A DNA stretch of 64,000 bases from the NCBI GenBank assembly GCA_020152595.1, contig JAIGNY010004290.1:147001-211000 (forward strand), read 5' to 3'. Below the pieces are notes generated by a model. It ran no database searches. It was not told the DNA's origin and saw only the letters and a list, made by a program, of their open reading frames with translations. Made by a program: the position numbers and the translations under genes. Source of the DNA: Chiridota heheva (lineage: Eukaryota > Echinodermata > Holothuroidea > Apodida > Chiridotidae). Positions 11,101 to 26,100 of the stretch are shown here, one piece after another (position 1 is the first letter of the stretch; each line of letters begins with the position of its first letter).

Positions 11101-14100
11101 TTTCTCTCGCTTTCTTTCTGTTTAGTAAGACAAGTATACTTTAACCTTGTATTATCTATTTGATTTCTTTACTGTTAAGCATGCAACAGTAGTTTTTCAA
11201 TTGTCTTTTGCTTTATATTTACTTTAATAAGCTTCTTTTTTGTTCTGCACGATTTTTTAAATTTAAAACAAATTAGCCTCAGATGTGTGTTAGGGGGGAG
11301 GCGCGGTAAACCTGTCCCCACTTCATGCTAGGTCGGAGTTCTTACTCACAATCATCATTTTTCAGCATGAATTTTATTTCCTTCTAACGTTTTACATTTT
11401 GAATTTTATGTTGTACGTCCCTCAGAAAGAAGTTACACAATATCCTACAGCAGCAAGTACTACAAAACGATATATAAATGTAAGATGTATAGGCCTACCC
11501 TCCGTGTTACACAATATCCTACAACAGCAACTACTACAAAACGGTATATTCTGTAAATACAACATTTATTGGCCTACCTTTCGTGTTTCACTCCCCCCCC
11601 TATTATGAGGGAATACTTCTATATTCCCCCTTCCCTCTCCACCCTAATAAACATTTTTCTTTGTCTCCTGTTGTGTAAATAAAATTTGTTCTCCATATGA
11701 CCGTGACATTTACACTTGTATTTAGCTATTGATTCCATCCAATATTTTTAGTCTATTTGTCTACTGGGGACAAGAAATACCAATAAAAAAAAAGATAAGT
11801 TGGACGATTTTCACCATCCCCTCTCTGTAGCCACAACCGCTCCTGCCCAATGCCCCCTTCCCCTCCAATCGATGGAAAATAGCATCATACCTCTAACTCT
11901 CCCCCATTACTTCACCTTCACATGAAACTAGATCCGGCATGGACCCTGGGTACTCAGTTTATTGCACAATACATGACAAACTTCGTTGAATAACTTGTAT
12001 GGACGGTATTACTGAATGTATTAGGGACGTGATATTTATACTTAATAAAGTACACATTGAACTGAGTTTGTTCCAACAACTATTTTAAAAGAAAAAAACT
12101 CAAAATGTTGTACTTTTAAGAAAGGAATTTGAGATATACTTACGAGTTTTCCACTTTCAATTCCCATGGTACAGTGGAACTTTCTTCTTAGCGGCTAGAA
12201 GTATGATAACTTGTGTGGCCTCGTGCATACCAGGTAGGAGGTTGTAAATAAATTATGTCCACATGAATGGTTGGAAATTACGGAGATATTTTGTTAAGTT
12301 CAAGGGGAAAATCAGTAGTAATTTCTTCATCAATTATGGTGAACAGTTCCAAAAAGTCAAATGAAACAATTAGGGGAATAACTTCAAAAAGAAATTCCTT
12401 AATATTTCATATGTTTCTTTCTTTAAAGTCACCAACAAATTTGGCACCATGATTTCTATGTTTTCGTTCCTCATTGAACAAAGAGTTTTGACAAAGAAAG
12501 TACATGAAATATATGATTTTCTGATCGGGATAATCATTTATTCATTTAAGAACTATTTATGTAAGAATAAAAACACCAGACGAACATCAATATTTACAGT
12601 AAGATACGATTGTGACTGCTTTATTTCTTCATCTTAATAGTACATGTTAACTTCACTTTCACACACACATACGAGAAGCAGGAAGTGCATGTTTGCATTA
12701 CGTAGTGAATATAAGGGTAGCGTCTTTCACGCGGCGGATTAGCATGGGTTGCCATGGAAGGTCTATTATTAAGATCCTAGTGGAGATCTCGCAATAAGGA
12801 CGCAGTATACTCGCGTTAAAAGGGCGTCCACTTACGACAATGGGCCTAAGAGTCACCTGATAAAATCCCTCCATAGATATTGCAACAAAGGTTGAATATT
12901 GAATATTTAATGTAATTGTTTTTCTTTCTATAACTTTTTTTCGTTGGGAACTGCAAAAGGAGACCTTAAATTTTTCAAAAGGTATTTAGAGTGTAGGGTT
13001 TCCTGTGAATGAGGTTTCTATTTAAAGTATTTCTTTCTCTCTTCTAGAACGCATCATTGGTGAAGCCAAAGCTGTCTTTGTTGATGTTGTAGAAGATTTT
13101 CATTCCCTTCCAGTAATTCAATCAAATTTGAGAAGTGGAAATTTGACCAATCAGAATCTTACACTGAGGCGTACATTGGTCTGTGTTTACCAAAGCTTTA
13201 TACACCGTATGTGAAGCTGCAGTTGATTGATTGGAATCCATTAAATGTAAGAAACCCATTCTATGCATAACATTGAGAAACATGTTATTCCTTTTCTTTT
13301 AAAGCAGCTACCTCAGGGTTTTTTGTACAGGTATGACAAAAAGTATTTGCAGTGTATTCTATAATTTTTATGATAGCGTATTGTATTATACTGTAATAAT
13401 AGATAACAATACTGTAGCCTTCATGGAGGGGCAACTCTCAAAACCTATCATTATGCTCAAATGGAAAATCCCATTGTACACGCATATTATTTGGAATCTT
13501 AAAACCTACAAAAACTCATACCTTTTAGAGCTTAGAATTTTGTTCTTTGTTAATCAAAGAGCTATTTAATATTTTCTTTACTTACAAATCTTCATTAGAT
13601 AGATAGAAATCAAGCGGAAAACAAGCAGATGTTGCAGGAGTTGTCAGCCATCTTTCCACACAAAAAATATGAATATACATGAGATGATACAAAGATTGAT
13701 CAGATTTTTAATTTTTTATTTGTTTAATGTAAATATATAATTTTGCAATGTGAACTGCAGATGAAACGACTGATATTGTTTTATGAAGCCGGAAATGTTT
13801 CTTATGAATATTCATTGCCAACTTGAGTTTCTTAAGAGGACATTGGAACGTGAAAACTGCTCTCTTTTAAAGGATTTCTGACAGGGATTTGGCTTTTTCG
13901 TGTCAGTATGCATGATAAATATTGATAATAAGTATACTTTCAATAACATATTCAGGAATTTCAGTTGGGGGAGGTTTAAAAGTGGATTTGGGAAACATTT
14001 GCAAAAAAATGTGGTTTCCAATATTTGGTTCTCCATTGACTTTAAACGTGAAGTAACGCGGTAACTTCATGAGTACTCCTTCACGGAGGCTACCATATTG

Positions 14101-17100
14101 TCTTGGCATGTATATTAGGGGAATTCCTTTTGTGATTTTAAATTGTACATTAGTAATTAGATTAAATTTCTTGATACATGACTCCCCCCTTCCTGAACCC
14201 CCCCTTCCCTTCCTGAACCACCCCCCCCTTCTTTGAAAAAGTGATTGATTTTAAGAATGTGCTTCTAAACTTATGGACAATGTCTTGTGTGCACAGTGAA
14301 ACTGCTCAATTTTTTGCAGAGGAAATTTTGGAAGTAAAAGTGTAGTGGATGTAAAAAGAGGAACCTCACTCTGTCACTCTACCTATGATTTTACAGAAAT
14401 GCTTGATTATATTTTGGTGTATGCTTAGCCATGTTTGAATACCTTATTCAACATATTAAGCACCCCTGCTCTACTAAGCACTATTCACCATATTTTGACT
14501 GATAACATCATTTATTTAATTAATTGAAGACTTATAACTAATTTTTTTACATTATTTCTTATTTTTCATCTGATGCTGATGATGATTTTTGGATAGTGGA
14601 TATTGTTAGAACTAGTATAGAACCAGTTCACACAATCAATGTAGTTCGAATAGCACACTGTATGCTGCCCCAGAAGATGGGCGCTTATTAGGAAAGAACT
14701 TTGGGCCCAAAAAATGGCGCAATTGTACTTTTTCTCGGGCTCTTATTGCATAAAATACGGTAACTTTAAAAATTGGTTTTGTGTGGCAGGTCACAGCTAC
14801 CTACGTATACCCATCCGGTGCGACATCCTGTTTAGTCTGTGGCTGTCATGGTCCCCCACCTAAGTCTATCTTCAAGCTGCCTCTTATAAAATGCTGTACT
14901 TAGCCCCACACCAAATCTTAATCTCTCCACACCAGGTTCTACCTCTTTTTCTCCTTCCTTCTGTCCTGTTTTTGGGTCATAACTAAATCAGTTTATTTTA
15001 AATAAAATATCCTCTAGATTGATATCTTTCTTTCTGTGATTTTCTTTCTTCTAGTCAACTGCTTATATTGTGGTCAAGTTTTGATATGAAAATTTGAAAT
15101 ATTTAAACCCTGTCAAGACATTGCAACTGTGGAGTAAACACAATGATGGATCTTCATCACTATGCATCGAGTTGTCACTCCTATGACATCACATATTTGC
15201 ATATTATGTAATATTTGGATGAGGATGTCATTAATATCTTTAAGAGTCATTGTAAAATGTGAAGGAATAATCTTTTCACCATGATATCTAATAAGATTTT
15301 TTTTTTTCATTGCAATTCAATTCAGCTTATTTCAAATGAGCTAGGCTACTGGCCTTCATCACACAACATGAATATAGTGCATAGTGTGAGCTAGGCTACT
15401 GGCCTTCATCACACAACATGAATATAGTGCATAGTGTGAGCTAGGTTACTGGCCTTCATCACACAACATTAATATAGTGCATAGTGTGAGCTAGGCTACT
15501 GGCCTTCATCACACAACATGAATATAGTGCATAGTGTGAGCTAGGCTACTGGCCTTTATCACACAACATGAATATAGTGCATAGTGTGAGCTAGGCTACT
15601 GGCCTTCATCACACAAAGAACACAACATGAATATAGTGCATAGTGTGAGCTAGGCTACTGGCCTTCATCACACAACATTAATATAGTGCATAGTGTGAGC
15701 TAGGCTACTGGCCTTTATCACACAACATGAATATAGTGCATAGTGTGAGCTAGGCTACTGGCCTTCATCACACAAAGAACACAACATGAATATAGTGCAT
15801 AGTGTGAGCTAGGCTACTGGCCTTCATCACACAACATTAATATAGTGCATAGTGTGAGCTAGGCTACTGGCCTTCATCACACAAAGAACACAACATGAAT
15901 ATAGTGCATAGTGTGAGCTAGGCTACTGGCCTTCATCACACAACATGAATATAGTGCATAGTGTGAGCTAGGTTACTGGCCTTCATCACACAACATTAAT
16001 ATAGTGCATAGTGTGAGCTAGGCTACTGGCCTTCATCACACAACATGAATATAGTGCATAGTGTGAGCTAGGCTACTGGCCTTTATCACACAACATGAAT
16101 ATAGTGCATAGTGTGAGCTAGGCTACTGGCCTTCATCACACAAAACACAACATGAATATAGTGCATAGTGTGAGCTAGGCTACTGGCCTTCATCACACAA
16201 CATTAATATAGTGCATAGTGTGAGCTAGGCTACTGGCCTTATCACACAACATGAATATAGTGCATAGTGTGAGCTAGGCTACTGGCCTTCATCACACAAA
16301 GAACACAACATGAATATAGTGCATAGTGTGAGCTAGGCTACTGGCCTTCATCACACAACATTAATATAGTGCATAGTGTGAGCTAGGCTACTGGACTTCA
16401 TCACACAAAGAACACAACATGAATATAGTGCATAGTGTGAGCTAGGCTACTGGCCTTCATCACACAACATTAATATAGTGCATAGTGTGAGCTAGGCTAC
16501 TGGCCTTCATCACACAAAGAACACAACATGAATATAGTGCATAGTGTGAGCTAGGCTACTGGCCTTCATCACACAAAGAACACAACATGAATATAGTGCA
16601 TAGTGTGAGCTAGGCTACTGGCCTTCATCACACAACATGAATATAGTGCATAGTGTGAGCTAGGCTACTGGCCTTCATCACACAATATGAATATAGTGCA
16701 TAGTGTGAGCTAGGCTACTGGCCTCCATCACACAACATTAATATAGTGCATAGTGTGAGCTAGGCTACTGGCCTCCATCACACAACATGAATATAGTGCA
16801 TAGTGTGAGCTAGGCTACTGGCCTCCATCACACAACATTAAAATAGTGCATAGTGTGAGCTAGGCTACTGGCCTCCATCACACAACATTAATATAGTGCA
16901 TAGTGTGAGCTAGGCTACTGGCCTTCATCACACAACATAAATATAGTGCATAGTGTGAGCTAGGCTACTGGCCTTCATCACACAACATGAATATAGTGCA
17001 TAGTGTGAGCTAGGCTACTGGCCTTCATCACACAACATGAATATAGTGCATAGTGTGAGCTAGGCTACTGGCCTTCATCACACAACATGAATATAGTGCA

Positions 17101-20100
17101 TAGTGTGAGCTAGGCTACTGGCCTTCATCACACAAAGAACACAACATGAATATAGTGCTTAGTGGTTGATTGATACAAATATACAAAATTGTTGCAAAAA
17201 TATAAAAAATTATAAAAGTTGTACCGTTTCTCAATTTGGTTTAGTAACTGTTTCTCAGTTGGGTTTAGTAAGTGTTTCTCAGTTGGGTACTCTCTACTCT
17301 CTATTTATCTAAGGACCTTTATTTCATGCAAAATAAATAAATGAAATCAAAGTTAACAAGATTCTCTGAGTCCAATAATGAAAATGATTTCAAATGTTGG
17401 ATATCAAGGTATATTTATAGCAATAATAGAGTGCATACTTATATCTTATTTGATTAAGAACATGGCAAACGAATGTTGTTATATCTGCCATGAAAAGCAG
17501 TAATTTCATCTCATTTTCGAGGTATCAAAATCTCAACACTACTTTGCAATCTGATAGTCCAATAATTTTCAGGGATATTATAGTGTCTGTAGAATATGCT
17601 TCCCTCGCTCCCCACAAGTCAATAGCCGAGCTCTTCCAGTAAAACCCTTTGTATAAAATTATCTCCTTCCATCAGCATGCTTCCCTCTACAACCATATTT
17701 AGTCCTCCTCTCCCACCCCCTCTCTCTACTTTGTTTTTACCCATGCACTTCTCTCAATCCCAGCTTTTTAGTTCCCATATTTCTCTCAATCTCCCCCTGT
17801 TGTCTTTCCTTCTTTCCTCTGGAATGATCTAACCTCTCAGGCACAAATTGACCCCCGTTGTCGTAGTGCCATTATTCCCTCATCAATTAATCTAAAAATA
17901 GAAGCTGTTGTACACCTACAGATACCACATGGCAATTTGTTTGGTGACTGATAAATTTAAGTGGGATACCTTAAGATTCATTGTCTGCTTTCTGTCTGGT
18001 TTTTAGAGAAAATGCTCTCCCATAGAGTCCATGTCATGGTACAATACGATGTTGTTTTATGGCTTCAAGGAATCCGAAGAACTCGACCCAGAGGACTGCG
18101 ATGTCAGACTTGTTCCAAGTATTGTGGACAAGGTGGTACTGCCAAAACTTATAGGTAAGCACATTTTATAGTACCAGAGCTTTTACATGTAAAGTAATTT
18201 ACATTTGGCTTGTCTGACAGTCACAGATGACAAAGTCATTTCAGGGAAGACTGTCTTCTTGTCAATGAGGTTTAGTGATTAAGGAATCATGCTTGTATGT
18301 GAAACGTACCGAGTTTGACTCCCGTCCTGAGCGCTGCTATATGCCCATAAGCAAGACACTTAACTCGACTTCTCCAGTTCACTCTTGCTGTGAAATTAGT
18401 ACCCAGCTGGACCTGCCTGGGAGCTGACCTGTGATGGGCTGGTGTCTAGGGGAGTCATTTGCTTCATCTGCTTGCACCATTGAAACTAGGGATAAGCACT
18501 GGCTTTATGAGCCTAATCGCTCGGATAGATTCAAATCCATTCTTGTCAGACTAGTGCTTTATCATGGACATATTTAAAAACTCTGATTAAAAAATGTTTG
18601 ATCTTCAGAGCCAATCATTCAAAATTTAAACTTTGAATTTCAAACGGTCTAACATTTTGGTTTCGAAAATGTTTATTATTAAGACTTCTCAACCTTCTAA
18701 AATCTGGACTTTCTTTGGAAGGGGGAACATGTATCAGACAATAAGTTTTAAGCAGATTTTGTATGACCACAAATACACAAGCAAATTTGTAGAAAATGTG
18801 ATGTTACACCAGAATAACCTTAAAGGAAGAGGTCATTGCTTGTTATCATGTGGGTTGCCTGAAAGATCTGGATTTGAAAGTCGATGGATAATAATTGAAT
18901 CTATTGAAAAAAACATCATTTGCATTTGAACAGTCTTTATATTTTGAAAATAGCGTATTTAATTTTCATGTTATGGCTGATCAAAATTTGGGGATTTTGA
19001 ATGTGTACACAAAATTTATAATATATGCGAAGGCTAATAGGTCAGTATCTTAAGGCAATTCTTCAAACTAAATTTTAGTTGTTGAAAATCTGCAACTTCA
19101 GCTTCATCTCAATTGTACCTTTCTTGACCTTTTCTATTGATTTATTCTTTCTTTTTTGAAGCATTGGTGGAGAATGTGTGGGATCCAATGTCAACAGCAC
19201 AAACACACAGACTGGTGGACACCATCCAAAGACTTGCTGAAGCCTACCCCACTGTCTCAGCATCAAACAAGAACACACAGGTATGCCACCTTCCAAGTTT
19301 AGATTTGTATTCTCGCAAAGGGGAGCTACATGTAGAGTGAGTGAAAAGAGAAGGAAGGACATGATATGGCTAGAAAATCTAAACTAAGAAGTTCAATCCA
19401 TCTGAGCCATTAAGCCCATAGAGCCAGTGTTGTTCTCCGGTTTCAATGGCACAAGAGGCTGAGGGTACATGACTTCCCCTGGATGGGATGCCAGTCCATC
19501 ACAGATTAATTCCCCAGCAGAACTGGTACTCATTTTACAGCTGAGTGGACTGGAGCAAGTAAAGTGTCTTTTTCAAGGACACAATGCAGCACTCACGACG
19601 GGAATCAAGCCAATACTTTTTTAATACAAGCATGACTCCTTAACTACTGAGTCACTGAACCTCTCATGAGATTTGGCTATAATCTTGTTGATATTATTGG
19701 TAGAGTGTCCTCTTTGTAGCCAGAAGACCAGGTTCAATCCTGGATCAGATCTGTAAAATGGTACCTGTTTCTTCCTTGCCTTGCGTTCAGCATTTAAAAG
19801 ATAGCATTAAACAGGAAACATTATAAAAGATGAAATACCGTATTTGATGTTATAACGAAAATAGACTTGCACCAGTTTCTTTCTGATAAACGCCCATCCT
19901 CGGGCTGCATAGACTTGCACCAGTTTCTTCCTAATAAGCGCCCATGCTCGGGTTGCATACAGTATGCTACTGGTTCTATACTAGTCCCACTATAACAACC
20001 ACAAAACATTGTGGGCATCAGATGTAAAATAAGCAAATAATGTAACAAAACTTATCTTCAGTCTTCAAATTAATCAAATAAATGATGGTATCAGTCAAAA

Positions 20101-23100
20101 AATGTTGAATAGTGCTTATTAGAGCAGGGGTGCTTAATATGTCAAATAGGTAATAGAAATTCAGTTTTAAATGTATGAAGTTACAAGGAAGAAAAATGGG
20201 GGAAATTAAATGGGAGAGTTTAGAAGAGATTGAGAATTCAAATAAATGTAGTTGGACAGGCTGGAGGGAACAAGACAGATGTTAGTAGAGGGGTGTAATG
20301 AGTTGCAAGGGAGGGCAGATAGGGGTGCACAGATGCTTGGCAAAGGGATTGATGAATCAACACGTTGTAGGGGCACAAATCACCCCATTCTAACTGATCT
20401 TTGCTTTAGCAATAAAGAAAATATGGTTAGTTGCATTGTTGACTGTCTAGTTGGTAAGAGTGACCATGCTATGATTGAATTGGACTGTAACACATTCATG
20501 GAGGATAATACAGAAAAAACTCATTTCCTGTATGACAGTGATTCTTATTAGGTGGCACGTGGGCCACAAACTCCATGTCATCCAGCCCACAATTCCGATC
20601 AAAGCCACCATCAACAACCTCTCTCGTATTGACAACGTTCATATTACCCGTCTTAGAATTGGTCACACTCATCTCACCCACTCCCACCTCCTTATTGGCT
20701 CCCCCCAACCCCTCTGCAACAATTGCCATTGCACCCTCACAATCCATCACGTTCTTCTTGCTTGCCCCCTGTACAACCTTCCCAGAGCTTCCCTCGCACC
20801 CTACAACTCAATTGCTGTTCTTCCAGAAAAATCCTTCGGATAAAATTATCTCCTTCCTTCGTCATGCCTCCCTCTACGACCATATTTAATTCTCCTCTTC
20901 CACCCCCTCTCTACTTTGTTTTTGTTTCAACCATGCACCTCCCCTCACGATCACAGCTTTCTGACCTCTTGTCCTTAAATTTCTCTCATTCTGCCCGTTT
21001 CCTTTACTTCCTACCTCTAGAATGATCTGACCTCTCAGGCACAATTTGACCTTCGTTGTTGTGGTGCCGTTAAGCCATCATCAAACAAACAAACAAACAA
21101 ACTGGCCCACTAGACAATCCAATCTGGCCCGCAAACAATAGTCATGGTGGAAAAAATATATATATAGTACGTCCCGATCGATCAGAATGAGATCGGTAAA
21201 AATTGCAAAATCCTCGTTTATTTTGGGTTTTTTCCAAGGCAGATCAGTGCACTAGAACATCACGGCTTATCAAATAAAATGTTATCTTTACTTCCGCTAT
21301 GAAATGGGCAGACTTACGGCGTGTCAAATGAGGGCGGATGAAAGAACTGCGACATCTGCCGTACATCCTTATTGCGCATGCTCTCACCTTGTTTATATTC
21401 AGGGATTGTTTTGACAGGTTTTGTTTGTCATGTGATGCTGGTTTTTCCACACCATTGGCCTGCGGCCTGTGACTGTTGTCAAATGGTGGCCCTTAGAAAA
21501 AATTAATTAAGAAAATGTGCTGTATGATCAAGCCAACTATCAGAAAATAAAGGAAATGTTATCTGTTGATAAAGAGATTATTATGTAAGACAAGGATACT
21601 GATAGCCAGTGGAGGATATTTTTAGTTAAACTTGAATCAGTTGTACAAGAATGTGTACCTACAGTTAAAGTGTACCTACAGCAAAGGCGTCATACGATCC
21701 AGAGATCATGCTTAACCGATGATGACCTCGTAGAGGAACTGGCTAGCCAACACGCCATTGAAGCCCGTCGTCTCGTTCTTAAGAGAGATGGAGCCGAAAC
21801 ACCCACCAACACCCATCTTCCTTACTTTCACCACACCAACTCTCCCCTCCCACATCATTGCTGACTACCTAAGAATCCCAGTCGCCCCTTACATTCCCAA
21901 CCCTCTACATTGTCATAATTGCCAGAGGAAAAACTCCTGCTGCAGCCAAGTGTGCTGTGGTAACTGCGGAGCCCCAGACCATGACAACACCTCCTGCACC
22001 AATACCCCACTCTGCACAAATTGTGACAGTAATCACCCAGCCAATCATCCCTCCTTCTCGAAAGACTGCCCCACCTGGCTTCAGGAAAAACAAATAACTA
22101 AACTTAAAACCCTTAATTCCAACATAACTTACCTAGAGGCCAGGAAGCAATTCCTCGCTTCCCTTCACACCAAGTCTTCCTGCTCAAACGCAGTCTCCTC
22201 TAACACCAATACCGCCCCCTCCCTTTCCTAAGACAACTAAAACTGACCTACATGCTCAAACCGACCTCACCTGGCTCTTCTTACCTAGTCCTAAGCCCAT
22301 CACCATTGCCAACAACCCAACCACACCCAATACCCACACCAACTCCACCACCACTTTTCTCCTCAACCTCCCTTCCTTCTCTAAATCCCCCACCGCCCCC
22401 TACACCAACACCTCAAATACCATCATACATCAAACTAAAACCAACCAGGCTAACAATCAACAAACCAACCAACAAACAAGCAACCAACAAACCAACAAAC
22501 GGCCAATCAACAAACAACCAATCAGCAAACCCAAACCCACATGCATGACACTGAAGAGAATATGGATTGTTCGATTACCGAACACAACGATCATACTTCT
22601 TGTCCAACTTTAAAAAAGAATCGCTCCTAAAGAAACAGATCCAAAGAAAAAACGAGCCAACTCAGACCCAACAGATCTTCCTCCAGATAACCCCCCGTCT
22701 CCTTATGGCATGCACCACAAACAATTACAATAACACCCACAACATTATACAATGGAACATCAGAAGCCTTAAGGCCAATTTGGAAGAAGTCGACCTTCTG
22801 GCCACCACCTTCAACCCAGTCATTTTCTGCCTACAAGAAACCTTCTTAAAAACCACTGACCATTACTCTCCCAATAACTTCACTTGCTACCATAAACGTG
22901 AAGTGGACGCTGACAAGGCCTGTGGGGCGTCTCCATTCTCGTTAGACAAGATATTGCACACAGCCCAGTTTATGTGAACACTGACCTTCAGGCCATCTGT
23001 ATATCTATCTCTCTCCACAAAACCATCACTCTTTGCAATATCTATCTCCCCCCACAACGCCAACATTCAACCAACCAGCCTGAACAACCTCATCTCTCAG

Positions 23101-26100
23101 CTTCCCACCCCCTTCATGGTGACTTTAACGCCCACAACCCCCTGTGGGCCTCCAACACCATCACCCCCAGAGGCAAACTTGTCGAAAACACTCTTCAACA
23201 GCACAGCCTGGCCTTGCTCAACACTAACTCCCCGACCTACCTTCATCCTGCCACAGGCTCCCTCACCTGTATTGACCTGTCTATCTGTTCCCCTAAACTC
23301 CTCCTTGATTTTAACTGGAAGGTCACTGCTGATCTCTGTGGTAGTGACCATTACCCTCTTCTTATTCACTCCAACCTTTAAACCCCCACTGACCACACCC
23401 CCAATTGGAACCTCGAGAAGGCCAACTGGCCCCTTTTCGAAACACTCCGCTTCTCTCACCTCTCTCCCCATCTCCTTGAGGGTGAGGATCCCATGTCAAA
23501 CTTCAGTAACATCCTTATCTACATCGCCACCTGCTCCATTCACAAAACCTCCAAACCCCCTAACCACCCCCCAACCCCTGGTTCACCGATGATTGCAAAA
23601 CTGCCATCAAGAACAGACAAAGGGCCCTCAGAAACTTCAAAACTAACCCAACCACCCACAACCTCAACCTCTTTCTTATCAGCCATTCCAAAGCCAGGCG
23701 TATTATAAAGGACAGTAAAACCAACACTTGGAACAACTTTATCTCTTCTCTGACCACCAACACCCCCACTAAGTAGATTTGGAGTATTGTTAACAGCTTC
23801 CACGGCAGGATGGGCAAGTCCCCCATCTCACATCTTTCCTGGAATGGTAAGCTTCTCACCGCATAAAAGGACATCGTTAACCACCTCGCTGCCTCCTTCA
23901 GCAACTTCTCGCCAACTACCCTAATGCTTTCAAAGTCAAAAGAGCTGCGATAAAGCCTGGAGTATCACCTTTCCCTCCAACAACCCTGAGAGCTACAACA
24001 ACCCTCTCACCCTTTCTAACTTAAATCAAGCCATCCACGACACTGGCTGCACCTTCAAGGGCTCAAATAACATCTCCTACCAGGTTCTGAAACACCACCC
24101 CGACAAGTCCACCACTACCCTACTCACCATCCTCAACCACATTTAGTACTTACACTCCTTCCCCCCTATCTGGATGACAGCTATCATCACTCCCGTCCTC
24201 AAACCGGGGAAGGACAGTTTCAACCCATCCAGCTACCGGCCCAACGCCCTCAGTTGCTGTCTCTGTAAAATTATGGAAAGGATCATTAACTATAGACTAA
24301 ACTGGTTCCTTGAGACCAATAGAATCCTCTCCCCTCACCAAAGCGGCTTCCGGAAACGTTGCAATACCCTGGACCAGTTAATTACGCTCGACACCGCTAT
24401 CCGGGAATCCTTTGCAAAAAAGGAACGCCTCATTGCCATCTTTTTCGACCTCGAGAAAGCTTTAGACACTACTTGGAAATGTGGCTTTACCCGCAAACTT
24501 CACACCATAGGCCTCAGAGTCCACCTCCCTATCTTTATTCAAAACTTCCTCTCATCCAGGCAGTTCCAAATTCGTATTGGCCACACCCTTCCAACCCCTA
24601 CCCCCAAGAAGAGTGTCCCCCAAGGCAGCATCCTTTTCCCCCACTCTCTTCAACTTGAGCATTAACAACATTGTGGACAACCTTGTCCCCCAAGATCAAA
24701 TGTGCCTCTATGTGAACGACAACACCATCTTCAATTCCTCCCTTAGCTTTTCTCTTATCAAAATAGGCTCCCAACTCAGCCTCAACAGGCTGCAAGACTG
24801 GTGCAACAATAATGATTTTAAATTCTCCAAAGACAAGACAGTCTGCATGCACTTCTGTCATTTCAACAACCTCCACCCCAACCCGAACCTCGTGCTCAAT
24901 GGCAATCGAATCTCTAAAGCTGACCACAATAAGTTCCAGGGTTTAACCCTAGTCCCAAGCTCTCCTACAAACAACACATCACCAACCTGAAACAGAAATG
25001 CAACATCTCCCTCACATTCTCTGCATCCTCTCCAACACCACTGAGGGTGCGAACCCCATGCTCTCCTCAAATTCTTCAGGCTCACCATTCGTGCCAAGCT
25101 CGACTACGGCAATATTGTCTACTGTGCCGCTCACAACTCTTACCTTAACCACATCAACACCATCCAAAATGAAGCCGTCAGGCTTTGTCTGGGTGCCTAC
25201 AAGATCTCCCCCATCACCAGTCTTCACGTTAAAGCCAACGAACCCCTTTTCTGCTGTGGTTAGCTTCTCCTACGCTTTATAGCCCTCACCAACACCCAGA
25301 ACCTAGTTTACAACCTCATTAGGTACCCTAATTTCTCCACCCTCTTTGATAGGACTAAAAGCCTATCCCCTCCCTTCAGCTTACCATCAAACCAGACCTC
25401 CATCATCTCTATATCAACCCCGCCACTCTTGGTACCTTCTGACCCACTTTTCCTCCCTGGGCCACTCCCTCCCTTCTATCCACCTGGGCCTCTCCACTCA
25501 TCACAAAACCTAAACCCACCCTAACCTCTTCATCAACCTCCACAACCAAATCAAAGACCAACTCTCAAACTACACCTCCATCTATACTGATGGCTCTAAG
25601 GAAGGCGACAATACAGCTGCTGCTGCCATCATCCAAGACATCACCTTTCAGTAGCAGGCTTCCCATGATGGCTGTTCATCTTCTCTGCCGAGGACAAGGC
25701 CATCCTTCTCAACTTTATTGAGTACTCACCGCTCAGCCACTTTGCCATCTTCTCTGACTCCATTTGTCCTTACTTCTTTACTCAATCTTAAATGGGATAA
25801 CCCACATCCCACCCTCCGTAAACTCCTTCCCGCCCCCCTCCTGCCCCCCTCTGCAAGAAAAGTATTCTTTACTTCTGGATACCCAGCCATGTTGGCATCC
25901 CTGGCAATGACAGCTGATGCAGCCACTAAGCTTGCCCTTAACCTCCCTCTGCTCCCTTTCCCAAAACCCTTTCTGAAATCAAACCGCTTATCGCATCCCT
26001 TGTTTGTGACTGCTGGCAAACCTCATGGGACTCTCAAATTGATAACAAACTCCACGTCATCCAGCCCACCATTCCGAACAAACCCACCATCCATAATCTC

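Noticed and set aside
13333-13569. 78-codon frame just after PAXBP1 exon b
   Set aside because: Intronic AT-rich sequence with no family resemblance and no splice signals.
15338-17164. CRISPR-like regular repeat of 50 bp
   Set aside because: There are no unique spacers, since the whole unit is repeated. The host is a eukaryote with introns, so this is a minisatellite.
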